From assembly GCA_026418195.1 (NCBI GenBank), contig JAOABU010000137.1, positions 1 to 52,565 on the forward strand: DNA of 52,565 nt. The letters are read 5' to 3'. Position numbers and translations under genes: made by a program. This stretch comes from Spirochaetota bacterium. Its GTDB lineage: Bacteria; Spirochaetota; Spirochaetia; DTKZ01. The notes below the pieces were generated by a model. The model was not told the origin of the DNA. It searched no databases and saw only the letters and a list, made by a program, of their open reading frames with translations. Below are positions 8,333-17,546 of this stretch, piece by piece (position 1 is the stretch's first letter; every line of letters starts with the position of its first letter).

Positions 8333-8836
8333 ATGCTGTTTTTCAAAATCTGTGAAGCTTATGCCCGGTTCCTCCACAAAGTTATCGTGCTATTAGGAAT
8401 CTCTCTGATCTTTGCCGTAAGTCTGCAGGTCGCTGGGCGTTACATTCCCTTCATTCCTAGATACCTTTGGACCCTGGAAGTCACTAACTTCTCCTTGATT
8501 TGGATGATTTTCATCGGTTCTATCCTCGGGGTAAGAGAAGGCAAGCACTTCTTTGTGGATGTGTTCACGTTCGCCGGTGGTCAGATCAATCCCAACCTAC
8601 AATTCATCCTTAGAATCGTATACTACCTGATCGTGTTGTCCGTAACAATGGTATTCATCGTGTACGGATATAGCTATTTCCTAAAATGGGGTATGATCCA
8701 ATCCTCCGATATTACAGGGATCAATCTCGGGTGGTTGTATGTATCCGTCCCCCTCTCGGGAGTTTCCTGGCTGTTGTTCCTGACGGAAAACTTCCTGAAG
8801 GAATTCATCCTCTCGAGAAAACAAAAAGGAGCGTAA
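8333..8836 (+). CDS. dctQ: TRAP transporter small membrane subunit (DctQ)
   Basis: A 167-aa integral membrane protein with four predicted hydrophobic segments (about residues 15-35, 50-70, 90-115 and 130-150) and the DctQ-type WxxEVTxFSLIWMIFIGSI block. It is the non-channel subunit that joins DctM in the Na+-driven TRAP permease. dctM starts 4 bases after it, so translation is probably coupled. The start ATG follows AGGAAG. Confidence 0.92.
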   Translation: MLFFKICEAYARFLHKVIVLLGISLIFAVSLQVAGRYIPFIPRYLWTLEVTNFSLIWMIFIGSILGVREGKHFFVDVFTFAGGQINPNLQFILRIVYYLIVLSVTMVFIVYGYSYFLKWGMIQSSDITGINLGWLYVSVPLSGVSWLLFLTENFLKEFILSRKQKGA

Positions 8837-8840
8837 CCCT

Positions 8841-10145
8841 ATGGATGCTGGAACCGTATTCCTGATCATGTTTACTACTTTATTGGTCCTTATTATCCTG
8901 AGGGTACCCGTTAGCTTTGCCCTGGCTTTTGCCGTTATACCGATCCTCTTTTTCACGCCTGCAGTAACTCCCATTATGCTCCTTCAACGGATGATGATCC
9001 AGTATGGATCCTTTATTTTGTTAGCCATACCTTTCTTCATCCTAGCCGCCAATATCATGAATAGCGCGGGTATCACAAACCAGCTAATGCGGCTAGCCCA
9101 ATCAATCGTTGGGTTCCTGCCTGGAGGGTTGGGGCATATCAACGTGCTGGTGAGCATGATCTTCGCTGGAATTTCTGGAAGCTCCAATGCAGATGCCGCT
9201 GGAATTGGGTCCGTCATTATCCCGGCTATGATCAAGGAAGGGTACGATACCAACTTTACCGTAGCTGTCACTGCCTGTTCCGCTGTAATGGGAGTGATCA
9301 TTCCTCCCAGTATCATCATGGTGGTATGGGGTGGAGTGATGAACGTATCGGTGGCAGGGTTGTTCATGGCGGGAATCATCCCCGGTATCCTGATTGGGAT
9401 CCTCCAGATGGGAGTAGTATACATTTATGCCATCAAACGGAACTATCCTCGGGAAGCTCGCTTCTCCATCAAAGAAGTGTTCCTGGCTTTGAAGGAAAGT
9501 TTTCTTGCTATCCTATCTCCGGTAATTATCATTGGCGGTATCGTAGGGGGGTTAGTGACACCTACAGAAGCATCCCTTATTGCAGTGCTCTACTCGATGG
9601 TGGTGGGAATGTTAATTTTCCGCACCGTTTCGATAAAGAAGTTCATCCAGTTAGTTTCCGATACTGCCAGGCTATCGTCCATCGTTCTGTTCGCTGTGGG
9701 AACAGCATCGATCTATGCGTGGGTCCTTTCCTACTATAAGATTCCGTCTTTTCTTGTGCGAATCGTGGGGACCATGACTACATCTCCTACCATGATGCTT
9801 ATTCTTGTAGTGATAGTGTTCCTTATCGTAGGAATGTTCATCGATGCTGTTCCTGCCATCATCATCTTTGCCCCTCTGTTAAGGCCGTTAGCTGAGAGCG
9901 TAGGTATCCACCCCTTACACTTTGCAGTGGTTGGATGCGTAGCCCTTGCGTATGGACTTATCACCCCACCGTATGGGTTGTGTCTCTTAATCACCAGCGA
10001 GATCGCAGGTATCAATTGCATGACCCCTCTAAAAGAGGTAGCAGTGTTCCTAGCAACCATGCTCTTCGTTCTACTTCTGATGATCTTTATACCCGATGTT
10101 ACCCTTTTGATTCCTAAATTGTTCATGCCGGATTTGTTCAAGTAA
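8841..10145 (+). CDS. dctM: TRAP transporter large permease subunit (DctM)
   Basis: A 434-aa polytopic membrane protein of normal family length, with about 11-12 hydrophobic segments. Family signatures include AIPFFILAANIMN, the GGLGHINVLVSMIFAGISGSSNADAA region (SNADAAG forms part of the translocation core) and VIIPPSIIMVVWG. It moves the substrate delivered by dctP2, and probably by dctP1, using an ion gradient. It ends before a strong terminator at 10168. Confidence 0.95.
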   Translation: MDAGTVFLIMFTTLLVLIILRVPVSFALAFAVIPILFFTPAVTPIMLLQRMMIQYGSFILLAIPFFILAANIMNSAGITNQLMRLAQSIVGFLPGGLGHINVLVSMIFAGISGSSNADAAGIGSVIIPAMIKEGYDTNFTVAVTACSAVMGVIIPPSIIMVVWGGVMNVSVAGLFMAGIIPGILIGILQMGVVYIYAIKRNYPREARFSIKEVFLALKESFLAILSPVIIIGGIVGGLVTPTEASLIAVLYSMVVGMLIFRTVSIKKFIQLVSDTARLSSIVLFAVGTASIYAWVLSYYKIPSFLVRIVGTMTTSPTMMLILVVIVFLIVGMFIDAVPAIIIFAPLLRPLAESVGIHPLHFAVVGCVALAYGLITPPYGLCLLITSEIAGINCMTPLKEVAVFLATMLFVLLLMIFIPDVTLLIPKLFMPDLFK

Positions 10146-10167
10146 TGGAATCAGAACCGCAACGTTC

Positions 10168-10199
10168 GAGGCAGGTTTCATAAGACCTGCCTCCTTTTT
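10168..10199 (+). terminator. Rho-independent terminator after dctM
   Basis: GAGGCAGGT / ACCTGCCTC form a perfect 9-bp stem with an 8-base loop, followed by TTTTT. It separates the transporter from the CoA-transferase gene, which has its own operator just downstream. Confidence 0.85.
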
Positions 10200-10208
10200 A
10201 GAGAAATA

Positions 10209-10223
10209 ATTAAATCGATTAAA
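10209..10223 (+). promoter_or_regulatory. Operator O3 of the LacI-family regulator
   Basis: The sequence ATTAAATCGATTAAA lies between the dctM terminator and the CoA-transferase start codon. It is the third copy of the ATTAAATCGRTYWAA motif and links the CoA-transferase/crotonase unit to the transporter regulon. Confidence 0.6.
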
Positions 10224-10238
10224 GTTACGGAGGATATC

Positions 10239-11762
10239 GTGAATAGCAAGGTTATTTCGGCCGAAGAAGCGGTTAGGCTGATTAAAGACGGCGCCTCCCT
10301 CGTAATTCAAGGGTCGGGTGGAGGGGTGGCAGAACCAACCCTTCTTATGAAAACCCTTGGAGAAAGGTACAGAAAAGAAGGGCACCCAAGGGGACTCACG
10401 GTAGTCCATTCCACCGGTTTAGGGGATAAAAAAGAGATCGGAATGGATTACTTGGCCCAGGAAGGACTGGTAAAACGAGACATTGCTGGTCATCTTGGTA
10501 TGGCTCCTGCTATGGGAAAACTAATTCTGGAAAACAAAGTGGAGGCCTACAACTTTCCTCAAGGGGTTCTTTCCCACATGTATTCAGCGGTTGCTGCAAA
10601 AACCCCAGGTGTGATCACCAAGGTGGGATTACATACCTACATCGATCCCCGATTGGAAGGGGGTAAGATGAATGAAATCACGAAAGAAGACCTGGTTAAA
10701 GTCATTCAACTGGAAGGGGAAGAGTGGCTCTTCTGGCCTAGATTTCACTTCGATGTGGCTTTCGTTCGGGGAACAACAGCGGACACAAAAGGGAACATCA
10801 CGATGGAAGAAGAGGGGGCTTTCCTAGAGGCGACCACCATTGCCCAGGCTGCCAAAAACTGTGGAGGAATCGTAATCGCACAGGTGAAATACCTTGCACA
10901 GGCAGGGACACTCAATCCCCATCTGGTGAAGATACCAGGAATTTATGTGGACTATATCGTCGTGGATCCCGAACAGAAACAAACAGCTATCGATTTCTAC
11001 AACCCTGCCTTCTGCGGGCATGTGAAAGTTCCCCTAGAACGAATTCCGCCCATACCCTTGGACGAGCGCAAGGTCATCGCTCGTAGAGCTGCAAAGGAAC
11101 TATTCCCCGGGGCTGTCGTGAATTTAGGGGTAGGGTTACCTTCAGGAATCGCTTCGGTGGCTACGGAAGAAGGGTTCATTGATCAATTTACCCTAACGGT
11201 TGAACAGGGACCCATTGGTGGCACCCCGGTAGGCGGAGTAACCTTCGGAGTTGCTTACAATCCTGAAGCAATCATTCCCATGGACGCTCAGTTTCGGTTC
11301 TACGATGGTGGAGGTTTGGATGTAGCCTTTTTAGGAATGGCTCAAACGGATCGAGAAGGAAACGTGAACTCCAGTAAGGTTGGGGGTATGTTAGCAGGCT
11401 GTGGTGGGTTCATCAACATCACCCAGAATGCCAAGAAGGTCGTATTCTGTGGAACTTTCACAGCTAAAGATTTTCAGTGTCAGGTGGGAGGAGGTAAACT
11501 ACATATTCTTTCCGAAGGGAAGGTGAAGAAGTTTGTTCAGGCGGTACATCAGATCACCTTTAGTGGAAAATATGCTCGGACTAAACATCAGAAAGTCCTG
11601 TATATCACTGAACGAGCAGTATTTTCTCTGGAAGAGGATGGAGTGCATCTGCTGGAAATTGCTCCGGGTATCGATCTAGAGCAGGATGTAATCTCCCAAA
11701 TGGAGTTTAAACCAGTCATAGATCCTAACCTTAGGACCATGGACAAGGAGATATTCCAATGA
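10239..11762 (+). CDS. Fused family I acyl-CoA:carboxylate CoA-transferase
   Basis: A 507-aa protein with alpha and beta CoA-transferase domains in one chain (YdiF/acetate CoA-transferase type). The N-terminal half has the GSGGGVAEP glycine-rich loop. The C-terminal half has VNLGVGLPSGIASV and the VEQGPIGG block, whose Glu is the expected catalytic residue forming the glutamyl-CoA intermediate. It should transfer CoA from acetyl-CoA or another donor to a carboxylate derived from the imported acid. The GTG start follows ACGGAGGA. The crotonase gene overlaps its stop by ATGA, so the two proteins are translationally coupled. Confidence 0.92.
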   Translation: MNSKVISAEEAVRLIKDGASLVIQGSGGGVAEPTLLMKTLGERYRKEGHPRGLTVVHSTGLGDKKEIGMDYLAQEGLVKRDIAGHLGMAPAMGKLILENKVEAYNFPQGVLSHMYSAVAAKTPGVITKVGLHTYIDPRLEGGKMNEITKEDLVKVIQLEGEEWLFWPRFHFDVAFVRGTTADTKGNITMEEEGAFLEATTIAQAAKNCGGIVIAQVKYLAQAGTLNPHLVKIPGIYVDYIVVDPEQKQTAIDFYNPAFCGHVKVPLERIPPIPLDERKVIARRAAKELFPGAVVNLGVGLPSGIASVATEEGFIDQFTLTVEQGPIGGTPVGGVTFGVAYNPEAIIPMDAQFRFYDGGGLDVAFLGMAQTDREGNVNSSKVGGMLAGCGGFINITQNAKKVVFCGTFTAKDFQCQVGGGKLHILSEGKVKKFVQAVHQITFSGKYARTKHQKVLYITERAVFSLEEDGVHLLEIAPGIDLEQDVISQMEFKPVIDPNLRTMDKEIFQ

Positions 11763-12526
11763 GAACCGAAGCTATCCTTACGATGCAGGAGGGATGGGCA
11801 GAGATCCTCCTGCAAACCGACCCTCCCGACAAACCTCCCACGATAGATTTTTCCCTTCTGGATCAATTGGAAACCCATGTTGGACGGTTAGAGGAGGAAC
11901 CTTCCTGCAGAGCACTTCTAATTAAAAGCAGTTCCTCCAAATACTTTGTAGTAGGGGCAAACCTGGAAGCGTTGAAACAAATCACCCTTGAAAGGATTCC
12001 CATCTGGATCGAACGGGGTCACAAGGTTTTCAATCGAATTGAGTCCCTTCCTTTCCCCACGATTGCACTCGTGGAGGGCTATGCTTTAGGGGGAGGTTTG
12101 GAGCTATGCATGGCCTGCGATTTAATCTATGCCTCCCAAGGAGCACGTTTGGGACAGCCGGAAGCAGGATTAGGGTTCATCCCTGGGTGGGGTGGATGCA
12201 TCCGGCTGGCTGAAAGGATTGGTTGGGCCAAAGCAAAGGAGTTGATCTATACGGGAAGGATTGTAGAGGCAGAAGAAGCATACTCCATTGGTTTGGTAGA
12301 TTTCCTTGGCACCCCGGTACAATTGGAAGAAAAAGTTCGATCCTCTCTGGAAGCCATTAAAAAGAATTCCTCTGTTTCCATCACGATGGCAAAAAAAATC
12401 TTAAACGCCCGGATAATGGGGAATCGTGCCCAGGGGGTACTGGATGAGACTATGGCTTCGGTAGTGTGTATGGCCACCGGGGATACAGAAAAACGGTTGA
12501 AGGAGTTTTTTGAAAAACGACGATAA
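11759..12526 (+). CDS. Enoyl-CoA hydratase/isomerase (crotonase family)
   Basis: A 255-aa crotonase-fold protein. The oxyanion-hole region is present (GYALGGGLELCMACD), and the GQPEAGLGFIPGWGG block supplies the first catalytic Glu of enoyl-CoA hydratases (QPE). The second conserved Glu cannot be assigned securely (EAEEAYSIGLVD region), so hydratase, isomerase or hydrolase activity are all possible. Start and stop codons overlap with the CoA-transferase gene. In context it would act on the CoA thioester made by that enzyme. Confidence 0.9.
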   Translation: MRTEAILTMQEGWAEILLQTDPPDKPPTIDFSLLDQLETHVGRLEEEPSCRALLIKSSSSKYFVVGANLEALKQITLERIPIWIERGHKVFNRIESLPFPTIALVEGYALGGGLELCMACDLIYASQGARLGQPEAGLGFIPGWGGCIRLAERIGWAKAKELIYTGRIVEAEEAYSIGLVDFLGTPVQLEEKVRSSLEAIKKNSSVSITMAKKILNARIMGNRAQGVLDETMASVVCMATGDTEKRLKEFFEKRR

Positions 12527-12559
12527 CAACCAATGGTAAACAACAAACAGGAGGAACCC

Positions 12560-12622
12560 TTGCCCAAAAAGCTACCAGAGTTCCAGAGATCGCGTGAATC
12601 CCGCAGGTCTTCAATAATCTAA
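12560..12622 (+). CDS. Possible 20-codon small ORF or leader ahead of asnS
   Basis: A TTG codon 6 bases after AGGAGGAA opens a 20-residue frame ([20 protein letters not shown]) ending 23 bases before asnS. The Shine-Dalgarno is stronger than that of asnS itself. The peptide is basic and Arg/Ser rich, with no Asn codons, so classic asparagine attenuation is unlikely. It may be the remnant of a gene start, a leader peptide or chance. Confidence 0.2.
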   Translation: MPKKLPEFQRSRESRRSSII

Positions 12623-12645
12623 GGATCTATGATAGAAACCTTTCC

Positions 12646-14028
12646 ATGCGAATAAAGGAACTACTCTCACAACCCCCACAGGGGCAAACGGTTACTGTTC
12701 AGGGTTGGGTTCGAACCAAACGGGATACGAAAACAGTATGCTTCCTCGAAGTATACGATGGCAGTTGTTTCAGGACCCTACAGGTGATCGTGGACAAGGA
12801 GAAAGCGGGGGATTTGCAGAAAGAGCTAGATCGTTGCTCCACCGGAGCTAGTGTGGAAGTCGAGGGGCAGATCGTTCCTTCCCCTGGCACAAATCAGAAA
12901 GTAGAACTCTCAGTTTCTGGTTTGAAAGTGATCGGGGAAGCTCCCCCCGATAGTTATCCCTTACAGAAAAAGAGACACTCCTTCGAATTCCTCCGAGAGA
13001 TCGCTCACCTTCGACCCCGCACCAATACCTTTGGCGCAGTCACCAGAGTTCGAAATACCCTTGCCTTCGCAATTCATCGATACTTTCAACAGAATGGCTT
13101 CTACTATATCCATACTCCCATCATCACTGGAAGCGATGCAGAGGGTGCGGGAGCCATGTTTCAAGTCACTACCCTACCCCTGGAGAAAGTGCCCATGGTT
13201 GATGGTAAGGTGGACTACCGGGAAGATTTTTTCGGTAAAAAAACAAATCTTACGGTGAGTGGTCAATTAGAGGCAGAAGTGTACGCTACCGCTCTAGGAA
13301 AAGTCTATACGTTTGGGCCTACCTTTCGAGCGGAAAACTCTAATACCACTCGGCATCTAGCAGAGTTTTGGATGATCGAACCAGAAGTAGCTTTCTGCGA
13401 CATCCATGGAAACATGGATCTGGCGGAAGATTTTTTAAAGTTTATCCTTTCAGCTGTACTCAAGGAATCCGCAGAAGACATGGCTTTCTTTGAAGAACGG
13501 ATTCAACCAGGGCTTCTTTCCGGGCTACAACAGGTAATAGATACTCCTTTTCATCGGATCACGTATTCCGAAGCCATTGAACGATTGGAGAGGTCAGGAG
13601 AATCCTTCGAGTTCCCGGTGAAGTGGGGAATGGACCTGCAATCGGAGCATGAAAAATACCTAACCGAAAAGATCTTCAAAGGACCTGTGATCGTTACCGG
13701 CTATCCCAAGGAGATAAAAGCGTTCTATATGAAATTAAATGAAGATAACCGAACCGTGCGAGCCATGGATGTTCTGGTTCCCCGACTGGGAGAGATCATA
13801 GGCGGCAGTGAAAGGGAGGATCGGTACGAGGTTCTCCTGCAACGAATACGGGAGATGGGGTTGAACGAGCAGGATTACTGGTGGTACCTGGATTTAAGGA
13901 AATATGGGTCCGTTCCTCACTCTGGTTTTGGTTTGGGGTTCGAACGGTTGGTGCAGTATGTAACCGGCATGGGAAACATCCGAGATGTGATTCCTTTCCC
14001 ACGCACGGTAAAGAATGCCGAGTTCTAA
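12646..14028 (+). CDS. asnS: Asparaginyl-tRNA synthetase
   Basis: A class IIb aminoacyl-tRNA synthetase of 460 aa, the usual bacterial AsnRS length. The N-terminal OB-fold anticodon domain (about 1-100, [21 protein letters not shown]) is followed by the catalytic core. Motif 2 is the [21 protein letters not shown] region and motif 3 is [27 protein letters not shown] (shown here only as landmarks). It charges tRNA(Asn), so this organism has direct asparaginylation. The ribosome binding site is weak. It converges with the flavodiiron gene 26 bases downstream. Confidence 0.96.
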   Translation: MRIKELLSQPPQGQTVTVQGWVRTKRDTKTVCFLEVYDGSCFRTLQVIVDKEKAGDLQKELDRCSTGASVEVEGQIVPSPGTNQKVELSVSGLKVIGEAPPDSYPLQKKRHSFEFLREIAHLRPRTNTFGAVTRVRNTLAFAIHRYFQQNGFYYIHTPIITGSDAEGAGAMFQVTTLPLEKVPMVDGKVDYREDFFGKKTNLTVSGQLEAEVYATALGKVYTFGPTFRAENSNTTRHLAEFWMIEPEVAFCDIHGNMDLAEDFLKFILSAVLKESAEDMAFFEERIQPGLLSGLQQVIDTPFHRITYSEAIERLERSGESFEFPVKWGMDLQSEHEKYLTEKIFKGPVIVTGYPKEIKAFYMKLNEDNRTVRAMDVLVPRLGEIIGGSEREDRYEVLLQRIREMGLNEQDYWWYLDLRKYGSVPHSGFGLGFERLVQYVTGMGNIRDVIPFPRTVKNAEF

Positions 14029-14053
14029 AATTGGGGAGGAAACCCTTTCACTT

Positions 14054-15289
14054 CTAAGATTTTAAAGGGTACCGGGCTATCTTTTTTACCAAAGCCCCTA
14101 GTTCCTTGCACCGTTGTTTCACTTCTTCGTACTCTTTATCCGAAGGGGCTCCCTCAAACTCTACGGGGTCCAAGAATTCCCACTTGTACTTGGCCGTGAT
14201 TTCTCCCAATTCCTTCGCAGCCCCTCCAGACCATCCATAGGAACCGAAGCGGAATACCCGTTTACCAAACACTTTCTTTCTACCCAGATCATCCAGAACA
14301 TGGGCCATGGGCGGAAACATCCGGTACTCGTAGGTAGGCATTCCTAACACAAGACCCGTTGACTTCCATGCAGAAGCAAGAATATAGGAGACATGGGTCT
14401 GGGGTATCTGGTAGACCTGCACCGGTACTCCTTCTTCCTTCAATCCCGAAAGAGCTGCCTGTACCAGCTTCTCTGTGTTTCCGTACATGCTTCCCCAAAT
14501 GAGAGTCACCTCTGCCTCTGCAGGCCCTTCTGCATAGGACGCATACCGAATGTACCGATCGATGATTACCTGAGGATTTTTCCTCCATACGATTCCATGA
14601 CTGGGAGCGATAACCTTCACCGCAAGGCCTGATAACTTCTGAATTGCTCGTTCCACGAATACAGAAAAACTTGCAACAATATTGGCATAGTACCGCAGGC
14701 TTTCTCGTTCATAAAACTCATGCTGGGCAGGGGAGAGTTCATCATCGAACACCTCTGCACCCACGCTTCCAAAGGAGCCAAACGCATCACAGCTAAACAG
14801 TACCCCTGAACTAGGTTCAAAGGTTACCATCGTTTCGGGCCAGTGCACATTGGGAATTTCTTCAAAGATTAATTTTTTTCCCTTCCCTAGATCGATAGTA
14901 TCTCCCGATTTTACTCCCCTCACTCGATCAGTAATCTTATAGAAAGATTTAACTAAGTTCGCTCCCTTTGGAGTTGTTATAATCTCTGCCTTAGGGCATA
15001 GATCGCGAAAGGTCCTGAGCCAACCTGTATGATCAGGTTCAAGATGGTTGAGAACTAGGTAGTCAATCTGAGGAATAGGTAGACGGATGGAATCCAGTTG
15101 CTCCCGCATCCGACTAGGTGCTTCGTCCCAATCTCGAACAAGATCAATTAAAGCTACTTTCTCACCCCAAACCACATAAGAGTTCAGGGACACTCCTTCA
15201 GGGATCGGCCACATTCCTTCGAAGAGATCTCCGTTGGTGATGTTTGCCCCTATCCGATAAATCCCATCTGCAATTTGTCGTGCCTGCAT
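14054..15289 (-). CDS. Flavodiiron protein (oxygen/nitric oxide reductase)
   Basis: A 411-aa A-type flavodiiron protein. The N-terminal metallo-beta-lactamase-like domain binds two irons through HLEPDHTGW, NVHWPET, DAFGSFG and APSHGIV. The C-terminal flavodoxin domain (about 265-405) has the FMN loop SMYGNTEK. It reduces O2 to water or NO to N2O with electrons from rubredoxin or a similar donor, protecting an anaerobe; no rubredoxin gene is in the window. I place the start at ATG 15289 after GGAGAGGAAA; the 13 codons upstream lack support. A promoter TTGAAA-17 bp-TACTAT lies just upstream. Confidence 0.95.
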   Translation of the reverse strand: MQARQIADGIYRIGANITNGDLFEGMWPIPEGVSLNSYVVWGEKVALIDLVRDWDEAPSRMREQLDSIRLPIPQIDYLVLNHLEPDHTGWLRTFRDLCPKAEIITTPKGANLVKSFYKITDRVRGVKSGDTIDLGKGKKLIFEEIPNVHWPETMVTFEPSSGVLFSCDAFGSFGSVGAEVFDDELSPAQHEFYERESLRYYANIVASFSVFVERAIQKLSGLAVKVIAPSHGIVWRKNPQVIIDRYIRYASYAEGPAEAEVTLIWGSMYGNTEKLVQAALSGLKEEGVPVQVYQIPQTHVSYILASAWKSTGLVLGMPTYEYRMFPPMAHVLDDLGRKKVFGKRVFRFGSYGWSGGAAKELGEITAKYKWEFLDPVEFEGAPSDKEYEEVKQRCKELGALVKKIARYPLKS

Positions 15290-15318
15290 AGTGCTTTCCT
15301 CTCCAATAGGATACACAA

Positions 15319-15347
15319 ATAGTAACATTTTTTTAGGCCTGTTTCAA
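15319..15347 (-). promoter_or_regulatory. Sigma-70-type promoter for the flavodiiron gene
   Basis: On the minus strand TTGAAA (15342-15347), a 17-bp spacer and TACTAT (15319-15324) fit a housekeeping promoter about 30 bases ahead of the start codon. Confidence 0.6.
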
Positions 15348-15413
15348 TGATGGGGGAAAAGACCTTGCCCGGAGAAACCGAATCGTACTACATTCTAACA
15401 AGGGGTTACGTGT

Positions 15414-16055
15414 ATGAGTGTAAGGGACGAAATGAATCGTTCGGCCTTGGTTATTGTGGATGTCCAGGTGGATTTTTGCCCAGGAGGAAGCTTGGCTGTA
15501 AAGGAAGGAGATACGGTGGTACCGGTGATCAACTCCATCTCCCATCTCTTCCCCTACGTAGTGGCTACTCGAGATTGGCATCCGGAACGGCATGGGTCTT
15601 TTGCATCCAGTCACCCTGGTAAACTCCCCTTCCAAGAAGGGGATGTGTATGGAGTTCGCCAAACCCTGTGGCCTGATCATTGCATACAAGGAACCCGAGG
15701 AGCTGATTTCCATCCTGATTTGAACTTAAGACCCGTGCGGTGTATCCTACACAAAGGCACCAACCATCGAATCGATTCCTACTCCGCCTTTTTCGAAAAC
15801 GATCGCAAAACTTCTACCGGCCTTGAGTACCTATTGAAAGGGTTAGGGTTTTTTACCCTCTTTTTTTGTGGTATCGCTACCGATGTCTGTGTCTATTACT
15901 CTATCCTCGATGCTCTACGGTTGGGATTTCGGGTGTATCTCATAGAGGATGCGTGTAAAGGTGTGGATCTTCCTGTAGGTTCAGTCCAGAAAGCCCTAAA
16001 GGTTATGGAGCAGGAAGGGGCAAGCATAGTCCGATCCTTTGATCTGCGAGTTTAG
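15414..16055 (+). CDS. pncA: Nicotinamidase (isochorismatase fold)
   Basis: A 213-aa cysteine hydrolase that converts nicotinamide to nicotinate in NAD salvage. The catalytic triad is visible: Asp in VDVQVDFCPGG, Lys in LHKGTNHRID and Cys in GIATDVCVYYS. Metal-binding Asp and His occur in TRDWHPERH and FASSHPG. The start at 15414 has AAGGGG at good spacing; ATG 15432 (six residues shorter) is an alternative. pncB follows 10 bases after the stop, and the adjacent pair consolidates the function call. Confidence 0.95.
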   Translation: MSVRDEMNRSALVIVDVQVDFCPGGSLAVKEGDTVVPVINSISHLFPYVVATRDWHPERHGSFASSHPGKLPFQEGDVYGVRQTLWPDHCIQGTRGADFHPDLNLRPVRCILHKGTNHRIDSYSAFFENDRKTSTGLEYLLKGLGFFTLFFCGIATDVCVYYSILDALRLGFRVYLIEDACKGVDLPVGSVQKALKVMEQEGASIVRSFDLRV

Positions 16056-16065
16056 AAGGCTCCTA

Positions 16066-17502
16066 ATGGTAAAACTTTCCGCTCTTTTTACGGATCTGTA
16101 TGAGTTAACCATGGCTCAGGGGTATTTCAAATACGGAATGAATGCCCACTGTGTATTCGACATGTTCTTTCGGAGACAACCCTTCGGGGGAGGTTTTTCC
16201 ATCTTTGCCGGTTTAGAAGATCTGCTGGAAGCTCTGCAGGAGTTTCGTTTTTCTCCGGATGACCTAACCTATTTAGAAAGTCTAGGGTATTTCGAACAAT
16301 CCTTCCTCGACTATCTAGAATCCTTCCGATTCAAGGGTGAAGTATACGCTATCCCAGAGGGGACTCCTGTATTCCCCATGGAACCTCTGGTTCGGATTCA
16401 TGGCACCCTTATTGAAACCCAATTGATCGAAGGGATGCTCCTGAATGTTTTAAACTTTCAAACCCTCATTGCCACAAAAACAGCTCGTATCTACCTAGCC
16501 TCCAACAAGGGAAGAATCCTTGAGTTCGGTTTGCGACGAGCCCAAGGACCGGACGGAGCCATGTCAGCCAGTCGGGCTGCCTACATCGGAGGCGCAGCTG
16601 CCACCTCTAATACCCTGGCTGGGAAATTGTATGGCATCCCAGTGGCAGGCACTATGGCCCATTCCTGGGTCATGGCCTTCGATTCCGAAGAAGAAGCGTT
16701 CCATCGGTACGCAGAGCTATACCCCGATCGCGCCATCCTCCTGATCGACACTTTCAACACCCTTCAATCGGGAATCAGGAATGCTATCAAGATCGGGCAG
16801 AAACTGAAAACCCTAGGAAAGCCCTTTGGAGTACGATTGGACAGTGGGGACATCCAATACTTAAGTAACGAGGTGCGAGCAGCCCTGGATCGAGCGGGTC
16901 TACAGGATGCAAAGATTGCCGTCAGTAACGAATTGGATGAAGAAATTATCTACCACCTGGTGGCTTCAAAATGTCCCATCGATATCTGGGGGGTTGGTAC
17001 TCATCTTGTGACAGGGGGGGGGGATCCTGCCTTTACCGGTGTATACAAACTGTGCGCTCGTGAAAAGGGAGGGAAACTGATCCCAACCATGAAAGTCTCG
17101 GATAATCCTGAAAAATCTACCAACCCAGGAGTCAAACAAGTATACAGGTTTCATGATACGGAAGGGCATCCCTTAGCAGATCTCATCACCTTTGCCGACT
17201 CCCCTCCTCCTACCGAGGGTTCTATTGTTTTCCATCATCCTTATATGGATTACCGTCGATTCACCCTGTGTCCAGAAGGACCTGTAATTCCTCTTCTAGA
17301 GAAACGGATGGAGAACGGATGCCTCACGACGCCCCATCCATCTCTCCCATCCATTCGAAATCGGGCCATGGAACAACTGGAAAAACTGGATCCTACCTAT
17401 ACCCGCATCCTGAATCCCCATGTGTATAAAGTCTCCATTTCTGAGGAGGTAAAACAGGTCAAGGTCTCTATGATCAACCAGATGCTGTTAAGATCTTCAT
17501 AG
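16066..17502 (+). CDS. pncB: Nicotinate phosphoribosyltransferase
   Basis: A 478-aa enzyme that joins nicotinate and PRPP to nicotinate mononucleotide, the step after PncA. The family N-terminus LFTDLYELTMAQGYF is clear, as are RRAQGPDGAMSASRAAYIGG, GTMAHSWVM (His near the ATP-dependent site), VRLDSGD and VGTHLVTGGGDPA. ATG 16066 follows GAAGG and gives the canonical N-terminus; a longer frame from TTG 16039 overlaps pncA and is rejected. No obvious terminator follows; the decayed cluster begins 45 bases on. Confidence 0.96.
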   Translation: MVKLSALFTDLYELTMAQGYFKYGMNAHCVFDMFFRRQPFGGGFSIFAGLEDLLEALQEFRFSPDDLTYLESLGYFEQSFLDYLESFRFKGEVYAIPEGTPVFPMEPLVRIHGTLIETQLIEGMLLNVLNFQTLIATKTARIYLASNKGRILEFGLRRAQGPDGAMSASRAAYIGGAAATSNTLAGKLYGIPVAGTMAHSWVMAFDSEEEAFHRYAELYPDRAILLIDTFNTLQSGIRNAIKIGQKLKTLGKPFGVRLDSGDIQYLSNEVRAALDRAGLQDAKIAVSNELDEEIIYHLVASKCPIDIWGVGTHLVTGGGDPAFTGVYKLCAREKGGKLIPTMKVSDNPEKSTNPGVKQVYRFHDTEGHPLADLITFADSPPPTEGSIVFHHPYMDYRRFTLCPEGPVIPLLEKRMENGCLTTPHPSLPSIRNRAMEQLEKLDPTYTRILNPHVYKVSISEEVKQVKVSMINQMLLRSS

Positions 17503-17546
17503 CCCCACTTCAGAAGAGGGACAAGCCAAAGTTCAGAAGGATCGAT

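Noticed and set aside
12526-12646. A T-box leader upstream of asnS
   Set aside because: No T-box consensus sequence or stem structure is present in the 119-base gap.
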